NCBI GenBank assembly: GCA_013423325.1
Contig: BLJB01000036.1
Location: 186,001 to 250,000 of the forward strand
Direction of reading: 5' to 3'
DNA length: 64,000 bases
Origin: Usnea hakonensis
Lineage: Eukaryota > Ascomycota > Lecanoromycetes > Lecanorales > Parmeliaceae
The translations under genes and the position numbers were made by a program. The first letter of the stretch is position 1. Every line of letters begins with the position of its first letter. The notes below the pieces were generated by a model. It was not told the origin of the DNA. It did not search any database and worked only from the letters and a program-made list of their open reading frames with translations. This document shows positions 34,392 through 44,640 of this stretch, piece by piece.

Positions 34392-35045
34392 TCAACCCCG
34401 AATACAAACCCCCACCACAACCAATACAACCAAAACCACCAGCACCAACAAAGCCCCCACCAAAAGCCCAATCAACCTCTTCCTTTCCCTTCCCCTCCAC
34501 CAACAAGACCTCTGCTCCCCCACTCCCGTTTTACCAATCAAATCTTGTCCAAACCCCCCTGATCTCCTCTCCTTCCCCTGCTCCACATCAACATCAGCAC
34601 CCCTCTCCAAATCCACCCTCATCCCCAAATCCGTCCTACTCTCTTTAAACCGTGCCAGATGCGGCTCCTGCTGCTGCAGATGTGCAAGCTCCGGCTCGAC
34701 ATTTTTGGTAACGGACGGTGGTGGACGCCGTGGGGAGCTAGGGAAGCCAAAATCTGCGGCTGCGGCTGCGGCGGAAAGGTGGTAGGAGAGGTGTTGGGAG
34801 TAGACGGATGGGGAGTATTCGGGGGGTTGTTGATGTTGTTCTTGATGGGTTGGTGGCGGTGGTGATGGTGATGTCGGTGGTGGTGATGGGCACGGGGGCA
34901 GGAGGACGGACTCGGGGCGGTCGCTGGAGAGGGGTGGGTGTGGTGCGATGTAGGCGGGTGGGGAGGCGTCGAGGGCGGCGGTTTGGTAGGTTGGCGGGAT
35001 AGCGAGGCGGGCGGTTAGGCCTGGGGGGAGGGGGTATATTCTCAT
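34392..35045 (-). CDS. Pro-rich tail-anchored protein with three PPxY motifs
   Basis: Encodes 217 residues. PPTY, PPAY and PPEY lie in the first 80 residues among Pro/Ser/Gln-rich sequence with a run of five Ala. Next come a charged stretch (ARFKESRTDLGMRVDLERGADVDVEQ), then a basic patch (RGRERKRL) and one C-terminal hydrophobic helix (IGLLVGALLVLVVLVVLVVVGVCI) at the extreme end. This architecture resembles fungal membrane adaptors that recruit Rsp5-type ligases through PPxY, but sequence homology is not claimed. The opposite-strand ORF over the same bases is poly-Pro/Thr and is a shadow. Confidence 0.6.
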   Translation of the reverse strand: MRIYPLPPGLTARLAIPPTYQTAALDASPPAYIAPHPPLSSDRPESVLLPPCPSPPPTSPSPPPPTHQEQHQQPPEYSPSVYSQHLSYHLSAAAAAADFGFPSSPRRPPPSVTKNVEPELAHLQQQEPHLARFKESRTDLGMRVDLERGADVDVEQGKERRSGGFGQDLIGKTGVGEQRSCWWRGRERKRLIGLLVGALLVLVVLVVLVVVGVCIRG

Positions 35046-35952
35046 TGTTGGGTGGAGTTTTATCTATTGGCTCTCGTGGGGAGGTTTCGGGCTTGAGGTG
35101 AAGGAGGTGGACTGTGTGCTGGTGCTGCTGGGCTCGAGATGGAGAAATGGTGCTAGCTAAGGGTCCTCAATGCTGGAAATATTTTTGCGTATTATTTATT
35201 ATTCAATGAAAATTGCGAAAGGGCGACAAGAACCGAATAATTAAATAGCTATATAAATATAAATAATCCCAGATCGATGGGAAGTCGATCACAAAAATCG
35301 CTCATTTACATACTACGTTAATCATCATCATCCATATCCCTCAGCATACATAAGCCTTCCTCCTCAGCATTATCATCTATCATCTATTACTAATAATAAC
35401 CCATCATCACCATCATCCTACGCTGACACGCTCTTACGGATTCTCGCAGTTCCTACCTTACGTTTCAAAAGTTGCGCGGAGCGCGCTGAGCCACCATGCC
35501 CTGTGCTGTGCGGATTCCTTTGCGATCTAGTCTCACTCAGCCTGACGGTACGGGGTGAGATTATGCATGACATCTGCGGTTTGAGATTTTTTTTTTTTTG
35601 GGGTAATGAGGGTTGGGGATGGGGTATTTGGACGGCCAGAAGGGGGGGAGGGGGGGTTTGTGGTTGTGGTTGTGGGTTTTTGGGGAGGGGTGGATGGGAG
35701 GTGGATTTGGGAGGCCCTGGGCGGGGTTGTGGTGGGTTTGATACTCAGCGTCATTCTGACAGCGTCTCGCATACGCCCTCCAGAATAATTGTTTGATATA
35801 TTTATTCAAAGCGATTCAGTAGCCGCTTACAGTACCAATCTTGCTTATCATCATAATCATTATCTCAGTATAAAGTATATATTTGCAAAAGGCATTGCGC
35901 CTGTGCCCATGGATTTCTATCGCTAAAGATCTCATCCTGGCCTTCTCCCACC
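35046..35952. other. Intergenic region with T- and G-rich tracts
   Basis: 35160-35460 is AT-rich with ATCATC runs, 35587-35598 is a T run followed by a G-rich stretch to 35730. Open frames here are composition-driven. Confidence 0.5.
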
Positions 35953-36870
35953 CTACGTGCAGTGTTCTACCACTGGAGCCCACGAGATAGTCACAACTGA
36001 TTGGCCGCTTTGCGTGTCTATCCTTCTTTGCTCTGATGGCCCTTTTTCTAGCAGTATGTTGGTGATGGGACCTTCGTGGTCATATCGCGCAGCTTGGTGG
36101 AGTGCTGTTTCTACAATTTCACTCCTAGCATAAACATGTGCTCCACGATCAAGCGAGGCCTCCATGTAAGGGACAACCGACAGAAGATTCCATCGAGCAG
36201 GATGAATGATGTAAGACCTCGTACCCATGCCGGAGTTTGATGTCGACATTGGCCCCATGATCCAAAAGCATGACAAAGAGGTCCCACTTACCATCGTCAA
36301 TTGACCAAGCACCACGGCATGCCCGCCCACAATGGCAGATTTTCAAATGCATGTCGGAATGGCTCATCTGTATGGCCTATCATGTTAAGGTCACAACCGC
36401 GATCGAGAAGAAGTCGCGCGCAGGCCTCACTTCCGCGATTGACAGCAATCGTGATGGGAGTCCAGCCTAAATGGCTCGCCACTTGTACGTCTGATCCTCG
36501 ATCTAAGAGCCGTTGGACGGCCCAGAATCTATGGCAACGTGAAGCACTGTCATATTCCATCTATCCTCAGCTTCAAGTCTCCCTCCTGCGTCAACCAAAG
36601 CATCGATCAATGAGAGATCTGGCTGTTCAGCCGCACAATGTAAAGATGTTCTTTTGTCGCCATCTACAGCAAAAATGGCATTGCAATTTTCCCGAAGAAT
36701 GCGGGAAACTACGTCTGCAAATCCATTACATACGGCAAGATGCAGGTCAGTTAGATCTCACATTATACAATATTCACTGAAGCCTTCTGGAGCGTGTATC
36801 CCAATCGTTCTCTACGTTTTTGCTTGCTCGGCGGCAGAAATTCTCTCACTATCCTCCTCCAGAAAAGCCT
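35953..36870 (-). pseudogene. Ankyrin-repeat pseudogene
   Basis: Reading right to left, ankyrin-type blocks appear in successive different frames: LHLAVCNGFADVVSRIL and TSLHCAAEQPDLSLIDALVDAGG (about 36740-36560), VQRLLDRGSDVQV and GWTPITIAVNRGSEACARLLLDRGCDLN (about 36520-36380), FVMLLDHGANVDI (about 36280), and TALHQAARYDHEGPITNILLEKG (about 36110). At least two frameshifts and an in-frame stop (NGS-stop near 36500) break it, with no splice signals at the changes. It resembles the ankyrin part of the intact gene at 56348-58078 in style, but the sequences are not obviously duplicates. Confidence 0.65.
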
Positions 36871-37717
36871 TAAGAAAATCTTAAATCCACTTTTTCCTCA
36901 CAACTGCATACATGATAATCCCAGCTGCAGGCCGCATATGCGAGCAACACATATTGTTCAAGTCTATCATCCATAGACATACCTCTACCATCACCGGGTC
37001 TGCACCGAAAGTACTGGACTTACCCGCGAAAGATGTAGGATATATATTTCTACCAACACTCATATCTCGTCCATAAATGCTTCAATTAAAAAACTCTTCC
37101 TTGACAAGTCACCCTAGTTGACTATATACATCTTCCCAATCAAAATCACAAGCGTAGACTGAATCTTCGAAGACTTATCAATCTTAAGAATTACGCCACT
37201 CTGCAGTTTCCTTTTGTTTTGGCGAGCTCCGTACGGAGTACTGTTGTAGTTAGACATGCTGTGCGTATAAACATACGGATACTTCGAGCTATATGAACCC
37301 GAAATCGTATTTTGTATACATGCAGCTCAATAAGCCGCACAGAAGGATGTCCTATCTTCCTGCTCTCAAATCGTGTGCCTACCGACAACAGTATGGACAA
37401 TAAGGGATATCCAGGCACGTTTCACGATATCAGGATATACCGGCGGTGTGAGATGATGGTGACTATGTGCGGTGGTGGTAAGAGGCTAGGTTCACGAAGC
37501 TGAGCTCTTTTTCCTCTTTAGGAGGGGAAAAAGGGTGGGAGAGGGGTGGGAGGGTAGTTTGATTCAGGGACGGTTGGGGGTATGTGTGGAGGGAGTAAGT
37601 GATGTAGGTGGTGAGAATTTTGGGTACCGCGAGGATTGCGCTCATGGAGGGTGAGATAGACCAGTAAAGGGAACGGACGTGACTCAGAGTCTGCTCTTAC
37701 GACTACTATAACGCTGC
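36871..37717. other. Intergenic region, no gene seen
   Basis: AT-rich. It contains one TACGGAGTA within CTCCGTACGGAGTACTG at 37228-37243. Confidence 0.5.
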
Positions 37718-39139
37718 CTACACCTTCCGAACCGCCTCAATCAAGTCCTCAACCCCCTTACCAATGGTATAAAAATTGACAATCTCCAGCCCCACAGACT
37801 CCAACAGCTCCCTCCACTGCGTCTGCGTACGTTCCATGCCCGAAAGCACCGCTAGCATCTGTATGTCAAGCAGGGCTGGTATGAGAGGACTACCAGTATC
37901 GGGCACAACCCATTCGTTGATCAGGATCTTGGAGTATCCTGGCTCCATGGCGGCTACAGTGTTGCTGAGGAGTTCACGACATTTGGTGTCAGACCAGTCA
38001 TGGCAGATGGAGCGGAAGTAGTAGGCTCGAGCTCCTGGAGAAAGGGGTTTTAGAGCAAAGTGTTGATGCTTTTGAGGTCCTGGATGCGTTGCTTACCTTT
38101 GATTGGCTGCTCGGTAAAGAAATTGTATTTCATTCGCACGATATTTGGATGGAGGTTTCTGATATCATCGATGACAGAAGGAAGGTCCTGCAGTACCAGA
38201 TGTCCCCGCTGGTTCGGGAAGCGATCTTTGAAGATTTGAATATCACACCCATAGCCTCCACCAACGTCCACGAGTAGAACAGAGTCCTCGCTGTTTGTTT
38301 TGGCTCCTTCAAAAAGCATCTTTTCGGTGGGAAAGATCTCGAACCATTCGGTCCTGCCTACACGCCACCCCTTCAGCATGGTAAGAAAGCTAGTGAGCTT
38401 CGCAGGGTGTTGCAATAACCATGGGAATAACGGCAGTTGAGTATTCTCTGCGTACTGGAATACGCCCATAGGGCCTTCCGGGTTCTTGTATTTGGTCTGC
38501 GCTAGGAACTCATGCATCTTCGTGCAACACAGGGCACCCTCGTCGTGCCTGCAGAACATTCTTAGCCTCGATACTGCGGTATGAAATCAGCGTATCTGAC
38601 ATGAATTTGAAACCTCCTGACAGCGCTGAATTGGCAAATGCTTTGCAAACGGGGCCGGCGACATAGGTCTCATATCCCGTCTCGATGACCGTATAGACTG
38701 CAGTCAACGGCCTCAGGATACGGACTAAACAAGATGAGACACTCAGATCTAGCATAGCGGGAGCAGATTTAAGCACTACCGATAAGCAGCTTATCACCAC
38801 CAGTGATTTCTGCCAGCTCAGTCGCTGTCTTGGGGCTTGGGCTCTTGTTGATAGCATCGAACAAACCCATTTCAATGGCAGTCCTGATAGATGCATTTAG
38901 ATGGGGCTTTTCACTCACGTAATCATCAGCATCTTGCAATCGTCCAATTTTTCGGCACTGGAAAGCGACGTTACCTGAAAGAGAAGCTTCCAAATTGTTT
39001 CTGGAGCTGTTTCAACGGCAGCCATTGCTTGATAAGTAACCACTTGAAATCTCTGGCGTGCTTGTTCGTCTTCTGTTACATCTTTTGACAGGACTCGGAG
39101 CTCAAATTCAAGAGCTGTGATGCGGGCTTGGAGATTCAT
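37718..39139 (-). CDS. SAM-dependent O-methyltransferase, fungal secondary-metabolism type
   Basis: Exons are 39139-38975, 38906-38780, 38724-38601, 38548-38097 and 38034-37718, giving 394 residues, typical for the family. Introns are 68, 55, 52 and 62 nt. It transfers methyl from SAM to a hydroxyl of a small molecule. Visible blocks are an N-terminal dimerisation helix, PHLNASIRTAIEMGLFDAI after the first junction, a winged-helix region ending RILRPLTAVYTV, the SAM motif LLVDVGGGYGCDIQIF, DLPSVI, a catalytic His in YYFRSICHDWSD, and LINEWVVP. All five pieces lie in phase only when spliced as given; the third donor (AT|GTCAGA) is weak. It is divergent from ARL3 across 563 bases. No polyketide or peptide synthase lies in the window, so the substrate is unknown. 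Confidence 0.8.
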
Positions 39140-39702
39140 GCTTTTATCTTTTGAGAACCGTAATCGACTATGCCGATGCAGTTGTAGATAAAACGAGATT
39201 GGGAAACGAGGAAATCACAACAACGGAGAAGGAATGCGAAGAGATGGAAGATCAAGGAAATAGATAGAGGAAATTAGATTTCGATGCTATCCATGTGCTC
39301 CTTCCTCCAACAGGAGCGGAAGCGACCTTGAACTCAAAGAATTAACGCCTTTGTCTCCTCAAGTCTCCGCAGCGGAATTTCACATCTCACCATACACGAC
39401 TAAGTCCGACTTAGCAGCCAGACATACTGATCCAGCCCTGATCGGTGCCGAGAAAATCGAAGGGTGGGTATGTCGCATGAGGGAGAATATATTGAGCATC
39501 AGCCCTATCCAGCCCTACGGGGGTTTCCGGTCAATTTCCGCGCTATTGCGGGCAAAAGTCCGCCCAACGAGAAAGCACAGACGCCCTGCAAATAGCCAAT
39601 ATGCGCTCACAATGATGATTGAAATATGCTACCTCTCTATCCACCGCGACTCGAGCAGCTGCCTCTGCGCAGACCTCCCATAAGTCGCTTTTCCGGGCCA
39701 GG
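39140..39702. promoter_or_regulatory. Shared divergent upstream region (O-methyltransferase / ARL3)
   Basis: 563 bases between the two divergent ATGs. CACATCTCACC and a GAAATAGATAGAGGAAATTAG purine block are seen, but no recognised operator. Confidence 0.4.
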
Positions 39703-40555
39703 ATGTACCACCTAGCCAAAAGCATATACTTTTGGGCCACATCTAAAGAAGGTAATCTCTCCAGCACCCTCCATCCTGCTCGCTTCCCTACCCTATACCG
39801 CTTTCCAAACCCCACCGAACACCCACACCCTCCCTCCCTACCTCCCCCCTCCCAACGACCCAGCTAACCGCCCGCCCCCCAAAGAATACTCCATCCTCCT
39901 CCTCGGCCTCGACAACGCCGGCAAAACCACCCTCCTCTCCACCATCAAATCCCTCTACAACCACACCCCCACCCCCAGCAAACCCACCGTCCCCACCGTC
40001 GGCCAAAATGTAGCCACAATCTCCCTCGGGGACATGTATCTCAAGATCTGGGACGTGGGCGGCCAGCACGCCCTGCGGTCCATGTGGACGAGCTACTACT
40101 CCGTCTGCCACGCCATCGTCTTCGTGGTCGATGGGTGCGATATCGGGGACGATATCGACCCTTCCAGCGATAATAGTAAGAACAATGACACGGCGAGTGG
40201 TGATACCATACAGAACACCATCAACAGCAGCGAAACCGAGCGCCGTGGGACACACATGGGGCGCCTAGAAGAATGCCGACTCACGCTCGAATCCGTGCTG
40301 TCACACCCAAGCACCGCATCTATTCCGCTACTCGTGCTAGCGAACAAGCAAGATCGAGAAGACTGCGTGGAGACGGTGCGGATTAAGGAGGGGCTTGTGA
40401 GGCGGGTGTTTGAGGGGGAGAGGGGGGGCGGGGTGAGGGATAGTCGGGTTTTGCCCGTTAGTGCGTTGAAGGGGGAGGGGGTGAGGGAGGCGGTGGAGTG
40501 GGTGAGGAGTCGGGTTAGGTGGAATCGGGAGGGGAGGGGGCCGGTGATGCGGTAG
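39703..40555 (+). CDS. ARL3: ARL3/ARFRP1-type Arf-like small GTPase
   Basis: Exons are 39703-39751 and 39885-40555, giving 239 residues; the intron (133 nt) has GTAATC, AGCTAAC and AAAG. In yeast Arl3 works at the trans-Golgi, recruited by Sys1 through its acetylated N-terminal Met-aromatic, and in turn recruits Arl1 and golgins. The start MYHLAKSIYFW fits this aromatic N-terminus. The junction gives KEEYSILLLGLDNAGKTT (P-loop), followed by PTVGQNVATI (switch I), WDVGGQ (switch II), NKQD and SALKGEGV (SAL) motifs. An unusual acidic/Asn/Ser-rich insert of about 35 residues separates VVDG from RLEECRLTLES; it stays in frame and no phase-compatible intron removes it while keeping RLEEC. The family is normally about 200 residues. 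Confidence 0.88.
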
Positions 40556-40951
40556 GGGTGAGGGAGTTGTGGGGAGTGGGGTTGGACACGCTGCAGGCGT
40601 TATGGGCAGGGGAGGAAAGTGCCTGTGGTTTATACATTGGTGCGTAAGTATTATATTATACAAGCGGGCTCTGGATCCAGAACGCCAATTCGAGCTGCTC
40701 CTGTACAGTTAAGAATCCTATATAGTTACAGTTGAAAAAGAATCACGCAGAATTCTGCTCACCAAGAAAGTAACAAAAAGACGCCTCGCGCCTTCGCCAA
40801 AGCTCTCAAAGTCGCTGAGACATAAACAAACAAACAAACCTTTCTTCTCGGAGCATCACCCTATCTCCCAACCACCTAATCAACGCATCGTAACGGACGT
40901 ACTTCAATTCCGACTCGCTGTGAAGGCATCCGCATAACAAAACCTCTAGCT
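40556..40951. other. Convergent intergenic region
   Basis: No gene seen; AT-rich with an AAACAAACAAACAAAC run near 40824. Confidence 0.5.
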
Positions 40952-41871
40952 CTAAAACCTTGACCCTTCCAACTCCCCCATCCCCATCGCCGCCACGGGC
41001 TCGCTATCCTTTTCATGCACCTCCTTATCGACCGGCAACTCCGACCACTCCAATTTCCCCGCCGCATACCCAGGCCCGTTTGCTTGAGTTGTCGCATAGT
41101 TCTGAGCGTGATCTCTAGTCTGTCCTGTGCCCCTCATCCTCCTTCGCCGCCGGAACATGAAGAACACCCCAACGGCAGCGGCGATCAGCGCGAGGACTCC
41201 CAGTGCTACGCCCACTCCTATACCGATTTTCGCACCTTGAGTGAGGCCGCTGCTTGGGGCTGGTGTTGTTGTTGGGGTTGTAGAGGCTGGAGATGGTGTG
41301 GATATGGGGGATGTTGTTGTTGGTTCGGAGGTTGTGGTGCTGCCGCTCGGACTGGTGTTGGACGAGGAAGGGTTTCCGGTCGCTTGGCTCCACGTCACGG
41401 GCTTTTGGTTGCTTTCGATTACGACGTTGAAGTTTCCGCTCAGGGCGTAGGGGGGCCCTTGCCCGACGGCTGGTAGGCGGGAGAGCTCAAAGTGGCAGCT
41501 GAATGGCTCGAGGGCGTAGTTGAGGGGGAAGTCAAGGCTGCCTGTTGCAGGGGCTGTCTTGTTGTACACTGGCTCGAAAATGTTAGCGATCGGTTTGGAG
41601 GAGGGAGAGGAGATTGATGGTCGGTCATACGTTCGCCTAGCGCTGGAGAAGAAGAGTTGCCGTTGATGATACCGCACCAGAGATGGAGCCATGGGGAAGA
41701 GAAATCCGAAGTCCACGAAGCGTTCAGTGTGTCGAGGTAGTTGAAAGTGGGGGTCGTGCTGGGATCTGGATACAGCCAGGTGCCGTTGGTATTGGTGTCC
41801 GCACATGCTACTCTTGCAATGACCGCGATCGAGGATATCAAAGCACAGCGCGAAAAGAGACGAAACTCCAT
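40952..41871 (-). CDS. Type I membrane protein with Ser/Thr-rich stalk (wall-sensor-like)
   Basis: Exons are 41871-41631 and 41568-40952, giving 285 residues; the 62-nt intron has GTATGA, GCTAAC and GCCAG. A signal peptide (MEFRLFSRCALISSIAVIARVACA) is followed by an ectodomain with N-glycosylation sites (NGTW, NASW, NSSS, NKTA) and two Cys (LWCGIIN, SCHFEL) that may pair. A Ser/Thr/Pro stalk (TTTSEPTTTSPISTPSP) leads to the membrane helix GIGVGVALGVLALIAAAVGVF, a stop-transfer RRRRRMR and a cytosolic tail of about 55 residues. The layout is that of fungal wall-stress sensors and related receptors, but no WSC Cys pattern is present. Function by architecture only. Confidence 0.7.
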
Positions 41872-42168
41872 ACTCGAAAGTATAGATGATTTGTAGGTGG
41901 AAGGAACAGCCAAAAAAAATTGAAGAATCAGATCCCAACGTTTCGACCAAAACGGTTTTGACATGTGAGGCTGAGCTTTTTGCCCGAAGGATTCCGCCCC
42001 CTGGGCTAAGAGGCAGTGTCCACGAACCAGCGGTTTCAGCAGGGAGGTCAGTAATCAGCTGGCACCAGAGTATCGTGCCAAAATCTGACAGAAACAACCT
42101 AGCGCGAGCTTTCGTCTTTTTGTGATCATGTTCAAAAAGTAGCCGCTCAGCCAGATTAGTCTACCGCC

Positions 42169-42399
42169 TCACTTTTGCGTTTTACAACCCGTGATATCCA
42201 TGGAAGATTCTGGTCCACATCTTATAGAGCAGTAATAGAGATAAGGCATCTGGTAAGGGGATGTAGCAAACAGTGATGCATGTTGGGTAGAAAATTTAAG
42301 TGTAGGGTTGTAATCACCGTCTTCAACGCAGTGAAGCCGGACTTTCCCCTCAATTTTCTGCGACCACAAGATTGACAGTAGCAGGACTGCTAGAAACAT
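42169..42399 (-). CDS. Candidate small secreted protein
   Basis: Encodes 76 residues from the ATG at 42397-42399. MFLAVLLLSILWSQKIEG is a good signal peptide; the mature part has four Cys (LHCVED, YYCSIRC, GCKTQK), enough for two disulfides. No family recognised. Small ORFs with hydrophobic starts occur by chance, so this needs expression evidence. Confidence 0.35.
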   Translation of the reverse strand: MFLAVLLLSILWSQKIEGKVRLHCVEDGDYNPTLKFSTQHASLFATSPYQMPYLYYCSIRCGPESSMDITGCKTQK

Positions 42400-42700
42400 T
42401 AGAACTCAACAACATCATCTCGATACCGAGATGGCGACCCTCTCGTTATAGTCTTTCATGCCCGACTTGCGCCGCCCTGATCCAAAGGCCGCAATCACCG
42501 TCATCTTCAACGAACTTCAAAAAATTATAGGATAGAACGGTCTGATGTTCTGAAGCGCATTCTGTCGATCGTCAGAGGTACGAAATAAGGTAGTCATGTT
42601 GAGAATTTATGGGAGGATGTAGGATTGATTGTTTATGTGAAAGAGACTGCGTTGTGTTTTGATGTGTCGAGGTTGAGGATAATGTAAGTCGTTTTTATAA

Positions 42701-43308
42701 TAGGGGTATTCAGAGTAGATTTTTTTCATGGATTTAGAGCGAATCCGCGGGATTCGGATAGACGGTTACGCTAATTTAGCGGTAAATATTTCACCGAAGA
42801 CCGCCCGAATCCCAATCCATGAGCGAATCCACGAAAAACCTACACGACCTCTCGAGTGTGTGTAGGTCACGAATCCACCGAGATCTCGTGGATTGGGCTA
42901 ATAGAATGTACGATTTACGCGTCTTCTTAAGGCTATATGTGGCCTCCTCTACCTCCTTAGATAACAATGGACTCCCAAGCCACCTAGCCTACTCAGGTCA
43001 CCCAGCCTACTTAGGTCACCCAGCCTACTCAGGCTACTCAGGCTATTGATAATAGCACGCGAATGAAATGGAGTCGAGAGGATGTGGATATTCTCGTTAT
43101 ATAGCTATTAGAAGAGCCCTAAAGACGACGATATTTTGTAGAGCACGGGCCTTGGCAATAATGCTTACTAAGAGACCGAATCCACACGAATCCATGGATT
43201 ATATGTGGGGTCTTCAGGGCCAATCCACATGGATATCCATATGGATTGATAAACCGAGCGAATCCATGGATCTGAATCCATGAAAAAAATCTACTCTGAA
43301 TACCCCTA
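42701..43308. mobile_element. Non-autonomous element with long terminal inverted repeats (608 bp)
   Basis: The ends are near-perfect inverted repeats of about 38 bp beginning TAGGGGTATTCAGAGTAGA and running into T(7)CATGGATT. Subterminal AATCCATGGATT and GAATCC words recur on both sides. No 8-bp duplication is visible (TTTTATAA against ATGCAGGA), whereas a TA target is possible if the element starts at GGGG (TA|GGGG...CCCC|TA). The superfamily is therefore open: hAT by terminal sequence, Tc1/mariner by flank. Inside are an 18-bp minisatellite and a broken + frame with MKWSREDVDIL. Confidence 0.75.
42986..43044. repeat. Minisatellite, 18-bp unit, inside the element
   Basis: About three copies of AGCCTACTCAGGTCACCC, the later ones shortened to GGCTACTCA. 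Confidence 0.7.
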
Positions 43309-43486
43309 ATGCAGGAGTCGGGGCAAGGTAAGACCGGTGCCGGGGGGTGGGTTCACCAGTTGTATAGTCCACACGCACCAATCAAGTATGAGAAATTTTG
43401 TTTCACAAGCTACTCATAATCTCGTCATTTACCTGCACCGTTCAACAATCGAATTCTCCTGTTTCTCCCCTGAACCTGTCATTGAC

Positions 43487-44005
43487 TCACTGCCTATCGG
43501 CAAGAATAAGGTCCACAGCCTGCTCTGCCAACGCAAACACTGGTACCTGGTAATGTGCCGAGAGCGGGACCGGAATCACACTAGCATCTACCACTCTCAG
43601 TCCCTTTACCTCTTTCACCCGAAACCCGGTATCAACAACCTTTCCAATACTACAGCTCGCGGCGGGGTGACTACAACTTACGGCCCCCATCTTGATACGC
43701 TGATCAATTTCATCGTCAGAAGCACTTGACGGCAGACAGTGATGTGCCTCCGGGACAATCTCATCAGCTACCAGCGCCTTTCCGTCTGGGGTCTCAAGCA
43801 TAAGACGTGAAAGCACACGCCAGCCTTCGCGCTTGACAAAGCGGTCGGCTTCGGTACCACAAAAGTTCGAATCGATGACGGGATGAGCTTTGGGATCATT
43901 AGAAGCAAGGGTGATACTACCGCGGGCGGAAGGTTGACACGCCATATAGTAGGCTCGCGCTGGTGAAGTACTACGGCTGTAGACATGTCCTGCTCTTATA
44001 AGCAT
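43487..44005 (-). pseudogene. GMC oxidoreductase remnant, C-terminal part only
   Basis: About 170 residues match the C-terminal substrate/FAD region of glucose-methanol-choline oxidoreductases: QPSARGSITLAS, the active-site region SCSHPAASCSIGKVVD and GLRVVDASVIPVPLS with a closing helix. Full members have 550-650 residues and start with an FAD motif, which is not found upstream to 44400. The usual HPxGTCxMG is changed to HPAASCSIG. It is a truncated relic. Confidence 0.7.
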
Positions 44006-44399
44006 GAATTCTAGATGTCGTGAGGATGAGGATGAGGATCCTTATGGCGCTATTAGTGTGCTAGTTTTTAGGCGGAGAAGATTGTTAGTGATGAAGACAG
44101 TAAGAACGTTTAGCGCGGGGGATAATAAGAATTGTTCTGTACTTATGTTTCTTGTGCTTGGTGGAAAGACGTTACTTGCCTAAGTATAGGAGAAGCATAA
44201 GTGTTACATAGGCAAATTAGTCTTCCTGTCCTCCAAGGGGGGGTTATGGCCTGTGCGGGAACAATGCGGTTCTGGGCTCTGCGGCAGCGCATATCAACCA
44301 TAAATACCTGCATTACACAGCCTCGAGACAGCCTTACCAAAGTAGCAATTTCCGACTTTTAGTTTTCTAAGCGTACTTACTCAGCAGCGGCTCACTGCA

Positions 44400-44640
44400 T
44401 CATCCTGAGATAAAGATGTTGGAGGCTTGGAGCGTCTTGGCCGCTTGGCTATCATCAATCAAAACACCTCCCTCGTACTCGCGCTTGAGAATAGTGACGG
44501 CTGCACGGGGCCGGACGACGCATGCTGGGACCACTTGTGGCTCCTGCTGGGCCCAGTAAGACTTCATGGACTTTTTGGCAGCGGCGGCATCGTGTTGGAA
44601 AGATGACCCTACTAGGCAATGCCGATGACAGAAAATCTCA
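44400..44640 (-). pseudogene. FAD-linked (BBE-like) oxidoreductase relic
   Basis: A minus-strand stretch without a start reads AAAAKKSMKSYWAQQEPQVVPACVVRPRAAVTIL, which matches the region before the FAD-binding pocket of berberine-bridge-type oxidases (Y-W-x-x-Q with P-x-C-V-x-x-P). It ends at a stop near 44405, far short of a complete enzyme. It lies 400 bases from the GMC relic. Confidence 0.5.

Noticed and set aside
34318..34785. Plus-strand Pro/Thr-rich ORFs over the PPxY gene
   Set aside because: Shadow frames of the minus-strand tail-anchored protein, which has ordered features (PPxY, basic patch, terminal helix).
40142..40250. Intron in ARL3 (GTAAGA to CCTAG)
   Set aside because: It would remove the RLEE residues conserved in Arf-like proteins; no other pair keeps the phase.
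40952..42097. One long 381-residue minus ORF read through the intron
   Set aside because: Its first 190 residues have no signal peptide or domain; splicing 41569-41630 gives a signal peptide, glycosylated ectodomain and membrane helix.
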